Source of the DNA: UBA1479 sp040216635
Lineage (GTDB): Bacteria > Pseudomonadota > Alphaproteobacteria > Rhodospirillales > Casp-alpha2
Reading direction: 5' to 3'
Assembly: GCA_040216635.1 (NCBI GenBank)
Contig: JAVJOU010000029.1
Span: forward strand, 124,001 to 188,000
DNA length: 64,000 bases
In this document: in pieces, positions 6,853-16,667 of the stretch
How the letters are laid out: each line of letters starts with the position of its first letter
Numbering within the stretch: position 1 is the stretch's first letter
The notes under the pieces: generated by a model
What the model was told of the DNA's origin: nothing
What the model saw: the letters and a program-made list of their open reading frames with translations, nothing else
Database searches by the model: none
Program-made: the position numbers and the translations under genes

Positions 6853-7716
6853 ATGGACCACCAAGCCCTATCCGAAGAAGTCGCGGCCATGGCCGCCAAA
6901 GCTCAACGCATCGAAACACCCGGCCCCAACGGCCCCTGCATTTGGCACCGCTGGGAAGGCGGCGGCCCGCCCCTTGTGCTGCTGCACGGCGGCTGGGGAT
7001 CGTGGACCCATTGGTACCGCTCGATCCCGCTTCTGACCCCGCATTTCACCTTGCTGACACCGGACACCCCCGGCTTTGGCGACAGCGGCGCCCCGCCCAA
7101 GCCGACATCGCCCGACGACATCGCCGATATCCTGGTCGCCGGCTTGAACGAACTTGTCCCGGCGGGCGAGACCTTCCATCTGGCGGGGTTTTCCTTCGGC
7201 GGGCTGATCGGCAGCGTCGTCGCTTCGAAAACGCCCGGCCGTTGCCGCAGCTTCGTCATGGTCGGCGCCAGCGGCTTCGGCACCTTGCACGCACCGCCCC
7301 AGGGCACGGCCCTTGCCAAGGACGGCATGAGCGAGGATGAAATCGACGAATTGCAGCGTCGCAATTTACAAATTCTCATGCTGCACGATGCAGCCAACAT
7401 CGACGATCTGGCCGTCCATATGCATCGCAAAAACCTGGAACGCGGGCGCATCCGGTCCCGGCCGATTTCCCTGACCGACCGTCTGTTGCAGGCCCTGCCC
7501 GACATCAAGGCCTCCATGGCCGGGATTTGGGGAGAGCACGACGTCACCGTCATGGGCCGGGAGGGCCTGGAAAAACGCAAGGAAATCATCCGCAGTTTCC
7601 AGCCCGACGCGCCGTTCCACGTCATCAAGGATGCGGGACATTGGGTGATGTACGAAACGCCGGACGTTTTCGCCGACACTCTGATCGGCACGTTGAAGAC
7701 CCTGACGCCTTACTGA
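6853..7716 (+). CDS. Alpha/beta-hydrolase fold protein
   Basis: A 287-residue soluble hydrolase. The oxyanion-hole HGG motif (LLHGGWGSWTHW, about residues 42-53) precedes the nucleophile elbow GFSFGG with S114. The catalytic acid is probably the Asp of GEHDVT, and the catalytic His lies in DAGHWVMYETP near the C-terminus. The pattern fits the C-C bond hydrolase/epoxide hydrolase/haloperoxidase branch, but the substrate cannot be read from the sequence. The nucleophile is Ser, not the Asp of haloalkane dehalogenases, despite the DehI neighbour. It is preceded at short distance by a small hypothetical gene. Confidence 0.85.
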   Translation: MDHQALSEEVAAMAAKAQRIETPGPNGPCIWHRWEGGGPPLVLLHGGWGSWTHWYRSIPLLTPHFTLLTPDTPGFGDSGAPPKPTSPDDIADILVAGLNELVPAGETFHLAGFSFGGLIGSVVASKTPGRCRSFVMVGASGFGTLHAPPQGTALAKDGMSEDEIDELQRRNLQILMLHDAANIDDLAVHMHRKNLERGRIRSRPISLTDRLLQALPDIKASMAGIWGEHDVTVMGREGLEKRKEIIRSFQPDAPFHVIKDAGHWVMYETPDVFADTLIGTLKTLTPY

Positions 7717-7809
7717 TCTACCTATCCGGCATGCCCTAATCCGTTGCTTCCCTTGCATTCCTCGGCCAATAATTGTCCGGGAACATGGACAACATCGGAG
7801 GCACGGGCT

Positions 7810-8286
7810 TTGGCGGGTGTGCTTGAAACCCTGACGGGCATGTATCGGGAACAGATGGCGCGGCAACAAAACCGCCCCTTTCTGGAAGCCGTCATGTCGG
7901 CAGCAGCCCTGGTCTGCGCCGCCGACGGCGAGGTCACCTTTCCGGAACGCATGCGCCTGGACCAGATTATCGAGGCCATCAAACAGTTGGACGTGTTCGA
8001 CCCCCACGAAGCGGTCGACTTGTTCAACGAATACACGGCCGCCATTCAGGAAGATTCCGAAACGGGCCGCGCAGCCGCGCTCAAACGCATCGAACCCCTG
8101 GCCGAGGACCCGGAACTCGCGTCCCTGATCCTGCGTGTCTGCATGGGCATTTTAGAGGTCGAGGGTGAAGACAACCTGACCGAACAGATCGAGGTCGTCA
8201 GCATCTGTTCGCGCTTCGGGATCGAGCCCAAGGATTTGGGGCTCTACGTGGACGACCTGCCCAACGTTCCGGACGAAAAGGGATAA
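7810..8286 (+). CDS. TerB-like (tellurite-resistance fold) protein
   Basis: About 158 residues when started at the TTG with GGAGG 8 nt upstream; an in-frame TTG 22 codons earlier has no ribosome site. The helical core (FLEAVMSAAALVCAADGEVTFPERMRL in two pieces, then a second half ending ILEVEGEDNLTEQIEVV) matches the TerB/DjlA-N type helical bundle. In this fold a D-G-E/x-V-x-x-x-E loop repeats in each half and binds metal in KP-TerB. It ends 7 bp before a DUF4126 membrane protein. The role is unknown; many alphaproteobacterial genomes carry such genes with no link to tellurite. Confidence 0.7.
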   Translation: MAGVLETLTGMYREQMARQQNRPFLEAVMSAAALVCAADGEVTFPERMRLDQIIEAIKQLDVFDPHEAVDLFNEYTAAIQEDSETGRAAALKRIEPLAEDPELASLILRVCMGILEVEGEDNLTEQIEVVSICSRFGIEPKDLGLYVDDLPNVPDEKG

Positions 8287-8293
8287 CGCCGAC

Positions 8294-9052
8294 GTGGATC
8301 CGTTAACCGCCATCGCCATCGCCCTCGGGTCCGCCTGGGGCAGCGGCTTGAACCTTTACGCGACCGTGCTGGTTCTGGGCGGGCTTGACGCCTTCGACGT
8401 CATTTCACTGCCGGAAAACATGGCCGTCCTGTCCTCGACCTGGGTGCTGGCGGCGGCGGCCCTGATGTATTTCATCGAATTCTTTGCCGACAAGATTCCC
8501 GGCCTCGACAGCCTGTGGGATTTGATCCATTCGTTCATCCGCATCCCGGCCGGCGCCCTGATGGCCGCCGGGGCCGTGGGTGGCCTGGATTTCATGAACG
8601 CGGAACTGCAAACCGTGGTCGCCCTGTTGGGCGGCGGGATGATCGCGGCCGGCACCCATGCGGCCAAGGCCGGGTCGCGCGCCGTCATCAATACCTCGCC
8701 CGAACCGTTCTCCAACTGGGGCATGAGTCTGTTCGAGGACTTTCTGGTGTTCGGCGGCCTGGCGCTGGCCGTATTCAACCCCACCGCCTTCCTAATCGGC
8801 CTCGGCCTGTTCGCCCTGCTGGTGATCTGGCTGGTGCCGAAAATTTGGCGCGGCATCCGGCGGTTCTTCGGCGGCTACAAGGACCCGGACACCCTGCGCC
8901 ATCCCAAACCGGGCATGGCGGGTATGGGGTCGGCGGGCTTTTCCGGCGGCCCCGACGACTGGGCGCCGCCCGACGGCAGCCCCACCACGGAGCCGTCCAT
9001 AGCCGAAACAACCGACATCGCCAAGCGGCCGGGGACGGACCCCTCTCCCTAG
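8294..9052 (+). CDS. DUF4126 family membrane protein
   Basis: A 252-residue protein with a GTG start. Five or six hydrophobic helices occupy residues 4-190. The family features are visible: an N-terminal GSAWGSGLNLYATVLVLGG, a central helix-breaking FFADKIPGLDSLWDLIHSF and the Gly-rich AAGTHAAKAGSRAVINTSPEP. The last 60 residues are a soluble tail rich in Pro, Gly and Thr. It is close behind the TerB-like gene, so translation may be coupled. The function of DUF4126 is not established. Confidence 0.8.
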   Translation: MDPLTAIAIALGSAWGSGLNLYATVLVLGGLDAFDVISLPENMAVLSSTWVLAAAALMYFIEFFADKIPGLDSLWDLIHSFIRIPAGALMAAGAVGGLDFMNAELQTVVALLGGGMIAAGTHAAKAGSRAVINTSPEPFSNWGMSLFEDFLVFGGLALAVFNPTAFLIGLGLFALLVIWLVPKIWRGIRRFFGGYKDPDTLRHPKPGMAGMGSAGFSGGPDDWAPPDGSPTTEPSIAETTDIAKRPGTDPSP

Positions 9053-9062
9053 AAAGGTATGC

Positions 9063-10019
9063 CTAGACCACGTTGGTCGGCGCACCTTTGTGAAAATTCT
9101 CAATGTTTTCGATCAGCTGTTCGACCATGGCGTCGCGCGCCGTATGTCCGGCCCAGGCCGTATGCGGCGTGAGGATGAAATCCGGTCGGCCGACCAGCGC
9201 CATGAAGGGATGGTCGGCGGGCGGCGGCTCGCTTGAGACCACGTCGATCCCGGCGCCCGCGATCATGCCGTCGCGCAGCGCCTGGACAAGGTCGTCCTCG
9301 TCAATCAGGCCGCCCCGCGCCGTATTGATGATCAGGGCGCTGTCCTTCATGCGCCGGAATTCATCCAACCCCACCATGCCCTGCGTTTCCGGAGTCAGCG
9401 GGCAGTGCAGCGTCAGCACGTCCGCCGTCTCGATCGCTTCGTCCCAGGGGATCAGCGGCGTTTCGGGGCTGGAGTCTCCCTTGCGCCCGACGAACACGAC
9501 TTCCATCCCGAAGCCCTGTGCGATGGTGGCGACACCCTGGCCCAAAGACCCCCGGCCGACAACGGCCAGGCGCGTGCCGTACAGATCGCGCAGTTCATGG
9601 GTGAAAAAGGTGAAGTTCCCGGATTCCTGCCACTTACCCGCCTTGACGTCCGCCAGATAGCCCAAAATTTGCCGCCGGAGCGTCAGGATCAAACCGAAGG
9701 CATGTTCCGGCACGGAATGCTCCGCATAGCCCCGCACATTGCAGACTGTGATGCCGCGCGCCTTGGCCCCGTCCAGGTCGATGATGTCCGTGCCCGTGGC
9801 GCAGACGGCGATCAGCTTCAGGCCCGGCGCCGCGTCCATGTCGGCCGCCCCGATCTTGACCTTGTTACTGACCACGATGGTCGCATCCTTGATACGATCC
9901 GCGACCTGCCCCGTTTGCGTTTCGGGAAAATCCAGCCATTCGTGGCCGAAAGCGGGCCGGCGCAGGTCCGTCCCGGGGGCAAGCGAGTCGCGGTCAAGGA
10001 AGACGATTTTTTCAGACAT
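9063..10019 (-). CDS. D-2-hydroxyacid dehydrogenase (NAD-dependent)
   Basis: A 318-residue oxidoreductase of the D-isomer-specific 2-hydroxyacid dehydrogenase family, which interconverts 2-oxo acids and D-2-hydroxy acids. The NAD-binding loop reads VVGRGSLGQGVA, a variant of GxGxxG. Catalytic Arg, Glu and His lie in INTARGG, GIDVVSSEPPP and LTPHTAWAGHTA. I start at MSEKIVFLDRD; an upstream in-frame ATG adds 17 residues with no family match. It lies 80 bp downstream of an enolase-superfamily gene in the same direction, so the pair may act on a sugar acid or related hydroxy acid. Glycerate/hydroxypyruvate is the nearest guess. Confidence 0.85.
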   Translation of the reverse strand: MSEKIVFLDRDSLAPGTDLRRPAFGHEWLDFPETQTGQVADRIKDATIVVSNKVKIGAADMDAAPGLKLIAVCATGTDIIDLDGAKARGITVCNVRGYAEHSVPEHAFGLILTLRRQILGYLADVKAGKWQESGNFTFFTHELRDLYGTRLAVVGRGSLGQGVATIAQGFGMEVVFVGRKGDSSPETPLIPWDEAIETADVLTLHCPLTPETQGMVGLDEFRRMKDSALIINTARGGLIDEDDLVQALRDGMIAGAGIDVVSSEPPPADHPFMALVGRPDFILTPHTAWAGHTARDAMVEQLIENIENFHKGAPTNVV

Positions 10020-10099
10020 CGTTGATTTCTCACTATGGGGGTGGTCAGGGAAGCAGGCTAGGACGCACACCGCCCGGGGTCAAAGCCCGTTCGGCGGCA

Positions 10100-11182
10100 T
10101 CAGGCTTCGTATTTTGCGACGGCGGCTTCATCCCATTCAATGCCGATGCCCGGTTTTTCCGCAGGACGGCATTGGCCGCCCACAACCGGCAGTGCTTCGG
10201 CCAGCACGGGTTCGGCCCAATCGACGTATTCCAGCCAATGGCGGGTCGGCGTGGCGGCCAAAAGATGCACGCTGACTTCCGGGTACAGATGACTGGACAG
10301 CGGCAGGTTGGCCGCCGCCGCCAGCTTGGCCGCCCCCAGCCAGCCGGTCACGCCGCCGATCTTGCCCGCGTCGGGCATGAAGTAATCACATCCGCCAACC
10401 GCCATGCATTTGGCCATTTCACCGGGAAACCAGCAATTTTCGCCCGTCTGGATTTTCGTTTTCACCACAGCACGCAGCGCCGCATGACCATAGAAATCGT
10501 CGTAATGGACGGGTTCTTCCACCCAATAAAGCCCCTCGCCGTCCAGCGCCTTGACGCGGCGGATAACTTCTTCCACTTCCTGGCTTTGGTTGTAGTCGCT
10601 CATCAAGGGGACATCGACGCCGATTGCGGCCTTGACCGCACGCACCACGGCGACGTCTTCTTCCAATGTCGGATAGCCTAGGCGCACTTTTACCGCGCCG
10701 AAGTCTTCGTCCAACAGTTCGCGGGCTTCACAGGCCGCCGCCTCGGCCCCGATCATGCCGAGGCCTTTGGAATTGTAGGCGGGCGTTGCGGCTGGATCGG
10801 CCTCCAGAACTTGATACAGCGGTCGCCCCTGTTCCTTGGCAACAGCATCCCACAACGCCATGTCGAGGCCGGAAATCGCCTGCCCAGCGGCTCCCTTGGC
10901 CCCCAACAGGCGGAACGCAGCCCAAAGCTCCGCCTGAACAGCCTGCGGGTCCAGCGGGCGGCCCGCCACCTTTTCCGCCAGCACGGCGTACATGGCCAGG
11001 ACCGGTTTCAGCGCCCAGGCGTGATAGGCGAAGGAATAGGCCTGTCCGGTGATGCCGCCGGACGTTTCCACGTCGACCAGCACCAGCGGGGCTTCCGAAA
11101 CGGCACCGCCCGCCGTCGCCAAGGGGCGGCGCATGGGCACGATCACGGGGCGGGCCCGCAGGTTCTTAATGGTCTTGGTCAT
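10100..11182 (-). CDS. Mandelate racemase/muconate-lactonizing family enzyme
   Basis: A 360-residue enolase-superfamily enzyme. These abstract a proton alpha to a carboxylate, stabilised by Mg2+. Metal ligands appear as D in LMSDYNQSQ, E in YWVEEPV and E in IQTGENCWF. The C-terminal base His is in LSSHLYPEVSV, a mandelate-racemase subgroup signature. On the other face the usual KxK reads KVR, so the second lysine is arginine. This may make it one-sided (dehydratase-like) rather than a racemase. Its ATG overlaps the fetB stop by 4 bp, so it is translationally coupled to a metal exporter. Substrate unknown. Confidence 0.8.
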   Translation of the reverse strand: MTKTIKNLRARPVIVPMRRPLATAGGAVSEAPLVLVDVETSGGITGQAYSFAYHAWALKPVLAMYAVLAEKVAGRPLDPQAVQAELWAAFRLLGAKGAAGQAISGLDMALWDAVAKEQGRPLYQVLEADPAATPAYNSKGLGMIGAEAAACEARELLDEDFGAVKVRLGYPTLEEDVAVVRAVKAAIGVDVPLMSDYNQSQEVEEVIRRVKALDGEGLYWVEEPVHYDDFYGHAALRAVVKTKIQTGENCWFPGEMAKCMAVGGCDYFMPDAGKIGGVTGWLGAAKLAAAANLPLSSHLYPEVSVHLLAATPTRHWLEYVDWAEPVLAEALPVVGGQCRPAEKPGIGIEWDEAAVAKYEA

Positions 11183-11988
11183 TGATCAACCTCTTGCAGG
11201 CGGTCCAGGCGCAGGCGATGGCGTGTGTCCGTCACCCGCCATACGGCGGCATAGATGGCGGTCACGGCCCCGATCCCCGTGGCCCCACCGATCAGGAACA
11301 TCACCAACAACTGGTATTTCACGGCTTCGACCGGATCGGCCCCGGCCAGAATCTGGCCCGTCATCATCCCCGGCAGGGCCACAACCCCCGTCGCCGCCAT
11401 GGAATTGATGGTCGGCATCAGCGCGGTCTTAAGCGCGCGGCGGATGAACGGGCGCAGTGCCACCTCGCGCGGATGGCCCAGGGCGATCTGGGCTTCGACC
11501 GCCCAGCGTTCACGGGTCACCGTATTGAACAGGGTGTTCAGTCCCAAACTGATCCCCGTCAGCGCGTTGCCCAGGATCATGCCCAGGATGGGAATGGCAT
11601 AGCGGGCATCCCACCAGGGGTCGGGCCGCAACTGGGTCGACAGCGCCAGAACCGTGACGGATATGGCGGCGAAGGTCATGGTCGACACACCGATGCCGTA
11701 GGACCACAGGCCGGTCAGCTTGCGGTCCTGGCGGCTCATGATCTCGTATCCGGCGAAGGCGATCATGATCAGCACCACCCCCAGCGTCAGCCAGGGCGAT
11801 TGCACCGCGAACAGGTATTTCAGGATCAGGCCGACCAGCAGCAGCTGCACCACCATGCGCGCCGCCGCGATGATCAAAGATTTGGTGATGCCCAGGTTCA
11901 GCCAGACCGACAGCCCGCCGTTGATGATCAGCAGCAAAGCCGCCAACACCAGATCAAGCGCGGTAAGGGGGATCGCCTGGCCGGTCAT
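11179..11988 (-). CDS. fetB: FetB-type ABC transporter permease (UPF0014)
   Basis: A 269-residue polytopic protein of the UPF0014 family. In Escherichia coli, FetAB (YbbL/YbbM) exports iron and aids oxidative-stress resistance. About seven hydrophobic helices span the protein. The motifs LTGISLGLNTLF, RRALKTALMPTINSMAATGVVALPGMMTGQ (split here into two blocks) and GADPVEAVKYQLLVMF match the family. The start overlaps the end of the ATPase gene by 4 bp and its stop overlaps the next gene by 4 bp, so all three are coupled. The metal exported is inferred from E. coli, not shown here. Confidence 0.85.
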   Translation of the reverse strand: MTGQAIPLTALDLVLAALLLIINGGLSVWLNLGITKSLIIAAARMVVQLLLVGLILKYLFAVQSPWLTLGVVLIMIAFAGYEIMSRQDRKLTGLWSYGIGVSTMTFAAISVTVLALSTQLRPDPWWDARYAIPILGMILGNALTGISLGLNTLFNTVTRERWAVEAQIALGHPREVALRPFIRRALKTALMPTINSMAATGVVALPGMMTGQILAGADPVEAVKYQLLVMFLIGGATGIGAVTAIYAAVWRVTDTRHRLRLDRLQEVDQ

Positions 11989-12572
11989 GCGGAAAGCCTC
12001 CCGCCCTTCATGGTCAAGGTCCGCACGCCCAGGCGCCTGGCCTGTTCCTTGGCGTGGGTTGCCATCAGGACGATCCCGTCATCCATCAGAAAATCGTGGA
12101 TCACGCCTTCGACCAGGGCCGTCGCTTCCTGATCCAATGCCCCCGTGGGTTCATCCAGCAACAACACCCGTGGCCCCCGGTCGAACGCCCGGGCGATGGC
12201 CAGGCGCTGACGCTCGCCGGTCGACAGGCGCGACACGGGCCAGTTCAGGGTATCGGCCTTGAAGCCCAGGCGCTGTAGCACGCCGACGACCGCGTCCGGG
12301 TCTTCGAAATGGGCACGCACACGGTCTTCCCACCAGCCCGATTCCGGCCCCACGTACATCACTTGGCGCCGCCAGCTGGGCCCGGACATGGACATGCGCT
12401 CGCGCCCGTCGAGCGATACCTCACCCTCGGACGGATCCAGGTCCGCCACGGCGCGCAGCATCAGGCTTTTGCCCGAGCCGGACGCCCCCATGACGGCGAT
12501 GCAGTCGCCGGCATCCAGGTCCAGGTCATTGACCTGCACCAGATGGGCGCGGAGATTTCGGATCGACAGCAT
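11985..12572 (-). CDS. fetA: FetA-type ABC transporter ATP-binding protein
   Basis: A compact 195-residue ATPase subunit. Walker A is GASGSGKS (about residues 30-37), the ABC signature is LSTGERQRLAIARAF and Walker B is VLLLDEPTGALD, followed by the switch His in ATHAKEQ. It is the first gene of a coupled trio with the FetB permease and an enolase-superfamily enzyme. The short length is normal for the YbbL/FetA group. The upstream 53 bp hold no clear promoter. Confidence 0.85.
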   Translation of the reverse strand: MLSIRNLRAHLVQVNDLDLDAGDCIAVMGASGSGKSLMLRAVADLDPSEGEVSLDGRERMSMSGPSWRRQVMYVGPESGWWEDRVRAHFEDPDAVVGVLQRLGFKADTLNWPVSRLSTGERQRLAIARAFDRGPRVLLLDEPTGALDQEATALVEGVIHDFLMDDGIVLMATHAKEQARRLGVRTLTMKGGRLSA

Positions 12573-12625
12573 GGAGGGATATTAGGGGGCAGCCCGGAGC
12601 GTGGCGACCGAATAATCGCGCCGGA

Positions 12626-13111
12626 TTAATTGGCGCCCGCTTCCCACAGACCGCGGCGCTGGGCCTTGGCCTGGGCTTCGTGCCCGGTATACCGTTCAGT
12701 CACCACGGCGTTGGCCCTGGCAAAGCCGTTTGCGACCATGTACTGGCCGATGTCTTCGTCGCCGACGAAGCATTGCGCCGCGATCACCCCGCCGAACTTG
12801 CTTTCCTTTTCCTCGCAGCGAATCTCGCTGGACTTGACCTTTTCCTGCAGTTGCGCGGCGGCAAACAGGCCGCAGCGGACCATCCGGCCCGACGGGTGCG
12901 GACACAACTTATCCAAGCCAAAGGCCGTGATCCCCCAAAGATCGACGATCTGACCTTCAGCGCATTTCGTATGGCGGCGCGTGCCGCCGATCATCAGCGT
13001 ATCGCCGTCCATCACGCAGGCGCGTCCCGTCAGCTTGTCGGCGTCGCCGTCGGGTGAACAGGCGAAGACAAGAAACAGCAGGCAACCCGTTACGACCAAA
13101 CCCTTTTTCAT
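12626..13111 (-). CDS. Staphylococcal-nuclease-like lipoprotein, probably inactive
   Basis: A 161-residue exported protein. The N-terminus MKKGLVVTGCLLFLVFACS carries a lipobox, with Cys18 the probable lipidation site. The body follows the thermonuclease (SNase) fold: VMDGDTLMIGGTR, IVDLWGITAFGLDK, then QYMVANGFARANA and AQRRGLWEAG at the end. In active SNases the strand reads RLxGIDAPE. Here the Arg is Asp and the PE is FG, so two of the three catalytic residues (R35 and E43 of SNase) seem to be lost. It also has six further cysteines, unusual for the family. It may bind nucleic acid or another ligand. Confidence 0.7.
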   Translation of the reverse strand: MKKGLVVTGCLLFLVFACSPDGDADKLTGRACVMDGDTLMIGGTRRHTKCAEGQIVDLWGITAFGLDKLCPHPSGRMVRCGLFAAAQLQEKVKSSEIRCEEKESKFGGVIAAQCFVGDEDIGQYMVANGFARANAVVTERYTGHEAQAKAQRRGLWEAGAN

Positions 13112-13218
13112 GCCCCGATTTTACCAGCATCCGGAAAATTGCGCGATATGCCTGCGGTACAGGCCATAGCAACGCCGGATTTCCTTGACCTGGGGGCCGG
13201 GAATGTCCAGATTCCCCT

Positions 13219-13336
13219 TGTTCCGACGGGGGGCCCCGATAGGGGGCTGAGATTCCGACGGCTTGGCAGATTGCCTGGCAACGCGGTGACCCTTCGAACC
13301 TGATCCGGAGCAACACCGGCGTAGGGAACGGAACCC
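13219..13336 (+). promoter_or_regulatory. TPP riboswitch (THI element)
   Basis: The aptamer signature is complete. GGGGCTGAGA begins at 13243 and ACCCTTCGAACCTGATCCGG runs from about 13290. GGCGTAGGGAACG closes the fold, with GTTCCG near 13220 pairing with CGGAAC at 13328-13333 as P1. These are the two conserved TPP-binding arms (pyrimidine-sensing and pyrophosphate-sensing helices). It lies 88 nt before thiC, which makes the HMP moiety of thiamin, so it should turn thiC down when TPP is abundant. Confidence 0.95.
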
Positions 13337-13353
13337 CCAAAGGGGCTCTTTTT
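13334..13353 (+). terminator. Possible attenuator hairpin of the TPP riboswitch
   Basis: CCCC-AAA-GGGG is followed by CTCTTTTT, a short intrinsic-terminator shape directly after the aptamer. The C-run could instead pair with the GGGGG within the aptamer's 5' arm, giving a switch. The stem is only 4 bp and the T-run short, so regulation at the ribosome site is an equally good reading. Confidence 0.4.
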
Positions 13354-13423
13354 ATATTTTCCCACCGCCGCCACTCCCGGATCGTTGTTTGAACGAATGC
13401 CACGACCTTGGGAGTCCAGATCC

Positions 13424-15268
<1,845 letters not shown>

Positions 15269-15295
15269 CCGTCACCTCTCCTTCTAACCGAATAC

Positions 15296-15330
15296 AAAAA
15301 GGCCGGGCTTATTGCCCGGCCTTTTCTTTT
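15296..15330. terminator. Bidirectional Rho-independent terminator after thiC
   Basis: AAAAA, then a perfect 8-bp GC stem GGCCGGGC-TTATT-GCCCGGCC, then TTTTCTTTT. The A-run on the left and T-run on the right let it terminate thiC on the plus strand and the convergent ThDP-enzyme operon on the minus strand. Confidence 0.9.
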
Positions 15331-15346
15331 GTCTGTCTTGCCGCGT

Positions 15347-15928
15347 TTAAGCGCCGAGATAGGCGTCCCGAAACCGTATCCGGCATTCCGCCGGATTGAA
15401 GTTCCGCTTATAGGCCGTGGGATCGCCGGGCAGCACGCGGCACCACAGGAAGCGCGGGCCCGGTTCGTTGCGGATGAAATCATGGGCCGCCTGGATCTGG
15501 TCGGCCGAGGTGATTTCCATCACGCTGCGGATGCCCGCCCCCTGAACGATGAGCCCCAGGTTGGTGCGGTTGACGGTATGGCCTTCCTGGCCGCCCGTCT
15601 CACCATGGGTGCCGTTGTCGATGCAGACGATGGTCAGGTTGCCGGGCGACTGGGTCGCCACGGTGTTGAGCGAGCCCAGGTTCATCTGCAATTCGCCGTC
15701 ACCGGTGATCACGGCGACGTTGCGGTCGGGCGCGGAAAGCGCCATGCCCAGGCCCGTGCAGACGGCGGCCCCCATGCAGCCCGCCATGGTGAACAGGTTG
15801 GCGCCGTCATCGGTCAGCCCGGCGGCGTCTTTGGACGAGCCGGCCAGGCCGGAAACCATCAGCCAGTCGGCCTGATCGGGGAAAAGCGGTGCCAGCAATT
15901 CGCGGCGGTCGAGGGTAATCTTGGTCAT
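15347..15928 (-). CDS. ThDP-dependent decarboxylase, C-terminal-domain (ComE-like) subunit
   Basis: A 193-residue protein equal to the pyrophosphate-binding domain of ThDP decarboxylases. The ThDP/Mg motif starts at GDGELQMNLGSLNT and ends at VCIDNGTHGETGG (GDG-x(n)-N). It pairs with the separately encoded N-terminal domain upstream. Such split enzymes include sulfopyruvate decarboxylase (ComD/ComE); phosphonopyruvate decarboxylase is the fused relative. The two genes are 151 bp apart, with a palindromic repeat in between. Substrate is not certain: a 2-oxo acid with a sulfonate or phosphonate end is the best guess. Confidence 0.75.
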   Translation of the reverse strand: MTKITLDRRELLAPLFPDQADWLMVSGLAGSSKDAAGLTDDGANLFTMAGCMGAAVCTGLGMALSAPDRNVAVITGDGELQMNLGSLNTVATQSPGNLTIVCIDNGTHGETGGQEGHTVNRTNLGLIVQGAGIRSVMEITSADQIQAAHDFIRNEPGPRFLWCRVLPGDPTAYKRNFNPAECRIRFRDAYLGA

Positions 15929-15973
15929 TAGGGGTTCCTCCCTGAAACGGCGTCATGCGCCGTTATCGAATAA

Positions 15974-16054
15974 GTTCACCACTGAGCCAGCGAGACGGTG
16001 AGAAGAAAAACATCTCCGTTCTTTTCTCATTGCCTCTGTGTCTCTGTGGTTCAA
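15974..16054. repeat. Imperfect palindromic intergenic repeat (CCACNGAG.. / ..CTCTGTGG)
   Basis: Two arms of about 36 bases (15974-16010 and 16019-16054) are imperfect inverted copies around a short loop. The left arm begins GTTCACCACTGAG and ends GAGAAGAAAA. The right arm begins TTCTTTTCTCATTG and ends CTCTGTGTCTCTGTGGTTC. The CCACAGAGRCACAGAG-type core is seen scattered in many unrelated bacterial genomes as a REP-like or MITE-like element. It separates the two halves of the ThDP enzyme and would form a long hairpin in their mRNA. Only one copy is in the window. Confidence 0.6.
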
Positions 16055-16079
16055 TTCATGTCCTTGTCCGCGTAGGCGG

Positions 16080-16601
16080 TTAAAACGCTTTCGCGCCCAG
16101 GAACTTCTGGGTCAGCACCAGGGCCGCCCCCTGATTGTTGCGGAAGGCGGCGTTGATGGCGGCCTGCGCGGCCCCTTCCAGGTCTTCGCGGCGGTCGACC
16201 CGAAAGATCAGCACGCCCATAGCGTCCAAAATCTGGTCCATGCCCTGGCCCATGGGATACTGCCAGGGGTTCTGTTCGCCGTAATCGCCGCGCATGGAAA
16301 CCATCATCAGGCAGGGAAAATTGCCGCCCTTGGAGAAGCTCAGGAAATTGGGGCAGTTGCCGACGCCCGACGACTGCATCATCAGGACCGATTTCTTGCC
16401 GACCAGATCGGCCCCCGCCGCCATGGCGACGCCTTCTTCTTCGGTGGTCAGAAGAACCAGCCGCGTTTCGTTGTCTTCTTCGGCCAGTTCCGCCAGGCGC
16501 GCGTTGCCCGCATCGGGGATATAGGTGAACAGGTCGATGCCCGCGTCCTTGAACTGACGGAACAGCACCTGCGACCACTCATCGTGTGGGTGTTGTGACA
16601 T
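16080..16601 (-). CDS. ThDP-dependent decarboxylase, N-terminal-domain (ComD-like) subunit
   Basis: A 173-residue protein matching the pyrimidine-binding domain of ThDP decarboxylases. The catalytic Glu that activates the cofactor lies in LLTTEEEGVAMAAGADL, and VLMMQSSGVGNCPNFL follows, as in sulfopyruvate and phosphonopyruvate decarboxylases. The start ATG has GGAGGAAA upstream; a longer frame adds 53 residues without family resemblance. It is the promoter-proximal gene of the pair, and its upstream region holds the ATTGTATACAAT palindrome shared with the TauD-type gene. Confidence 0.75.
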   Translation of the reverse strand: MSQHPHDEWSQVLFRQFKDAGIDLFTYIPDAGNARLAELAEEDNETRLVLLTTEEEGVAMAAGADLVGKKSVLMMQSSGVGNCPNFLSFSKGGNFPCLMMVSMRGDYGEQNPWQYPMGQGMDQILDAMGVLIFRVDRREDLEGAAQAAINAAFRNNQGAALVLTQKFLGAKAF

Positions 16602-16667
16602 GTTTTTATGTTTCCTCCACTGCCGACCGGACCCGCCCCCCTGGTGGGCCTCTGACGTCGGCGAGCT

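Noticed and set aside
7744..7809. Upstream extension of the TerB-like protein from the TTG at 7744.
   Set aside because: No ribosome site and no family similarity; the TTG at 7810 has GGAGG in front.
12687..12695. GGTATACC-type palindromes (here, and a TTGGTATACC at about 63145) as further copies of the GntR-like operator.
   Set aside because: Both lie inside coding sequence and differ from ATTGTATACAAT in the flanks; only the two intergenic exact copies are kept.
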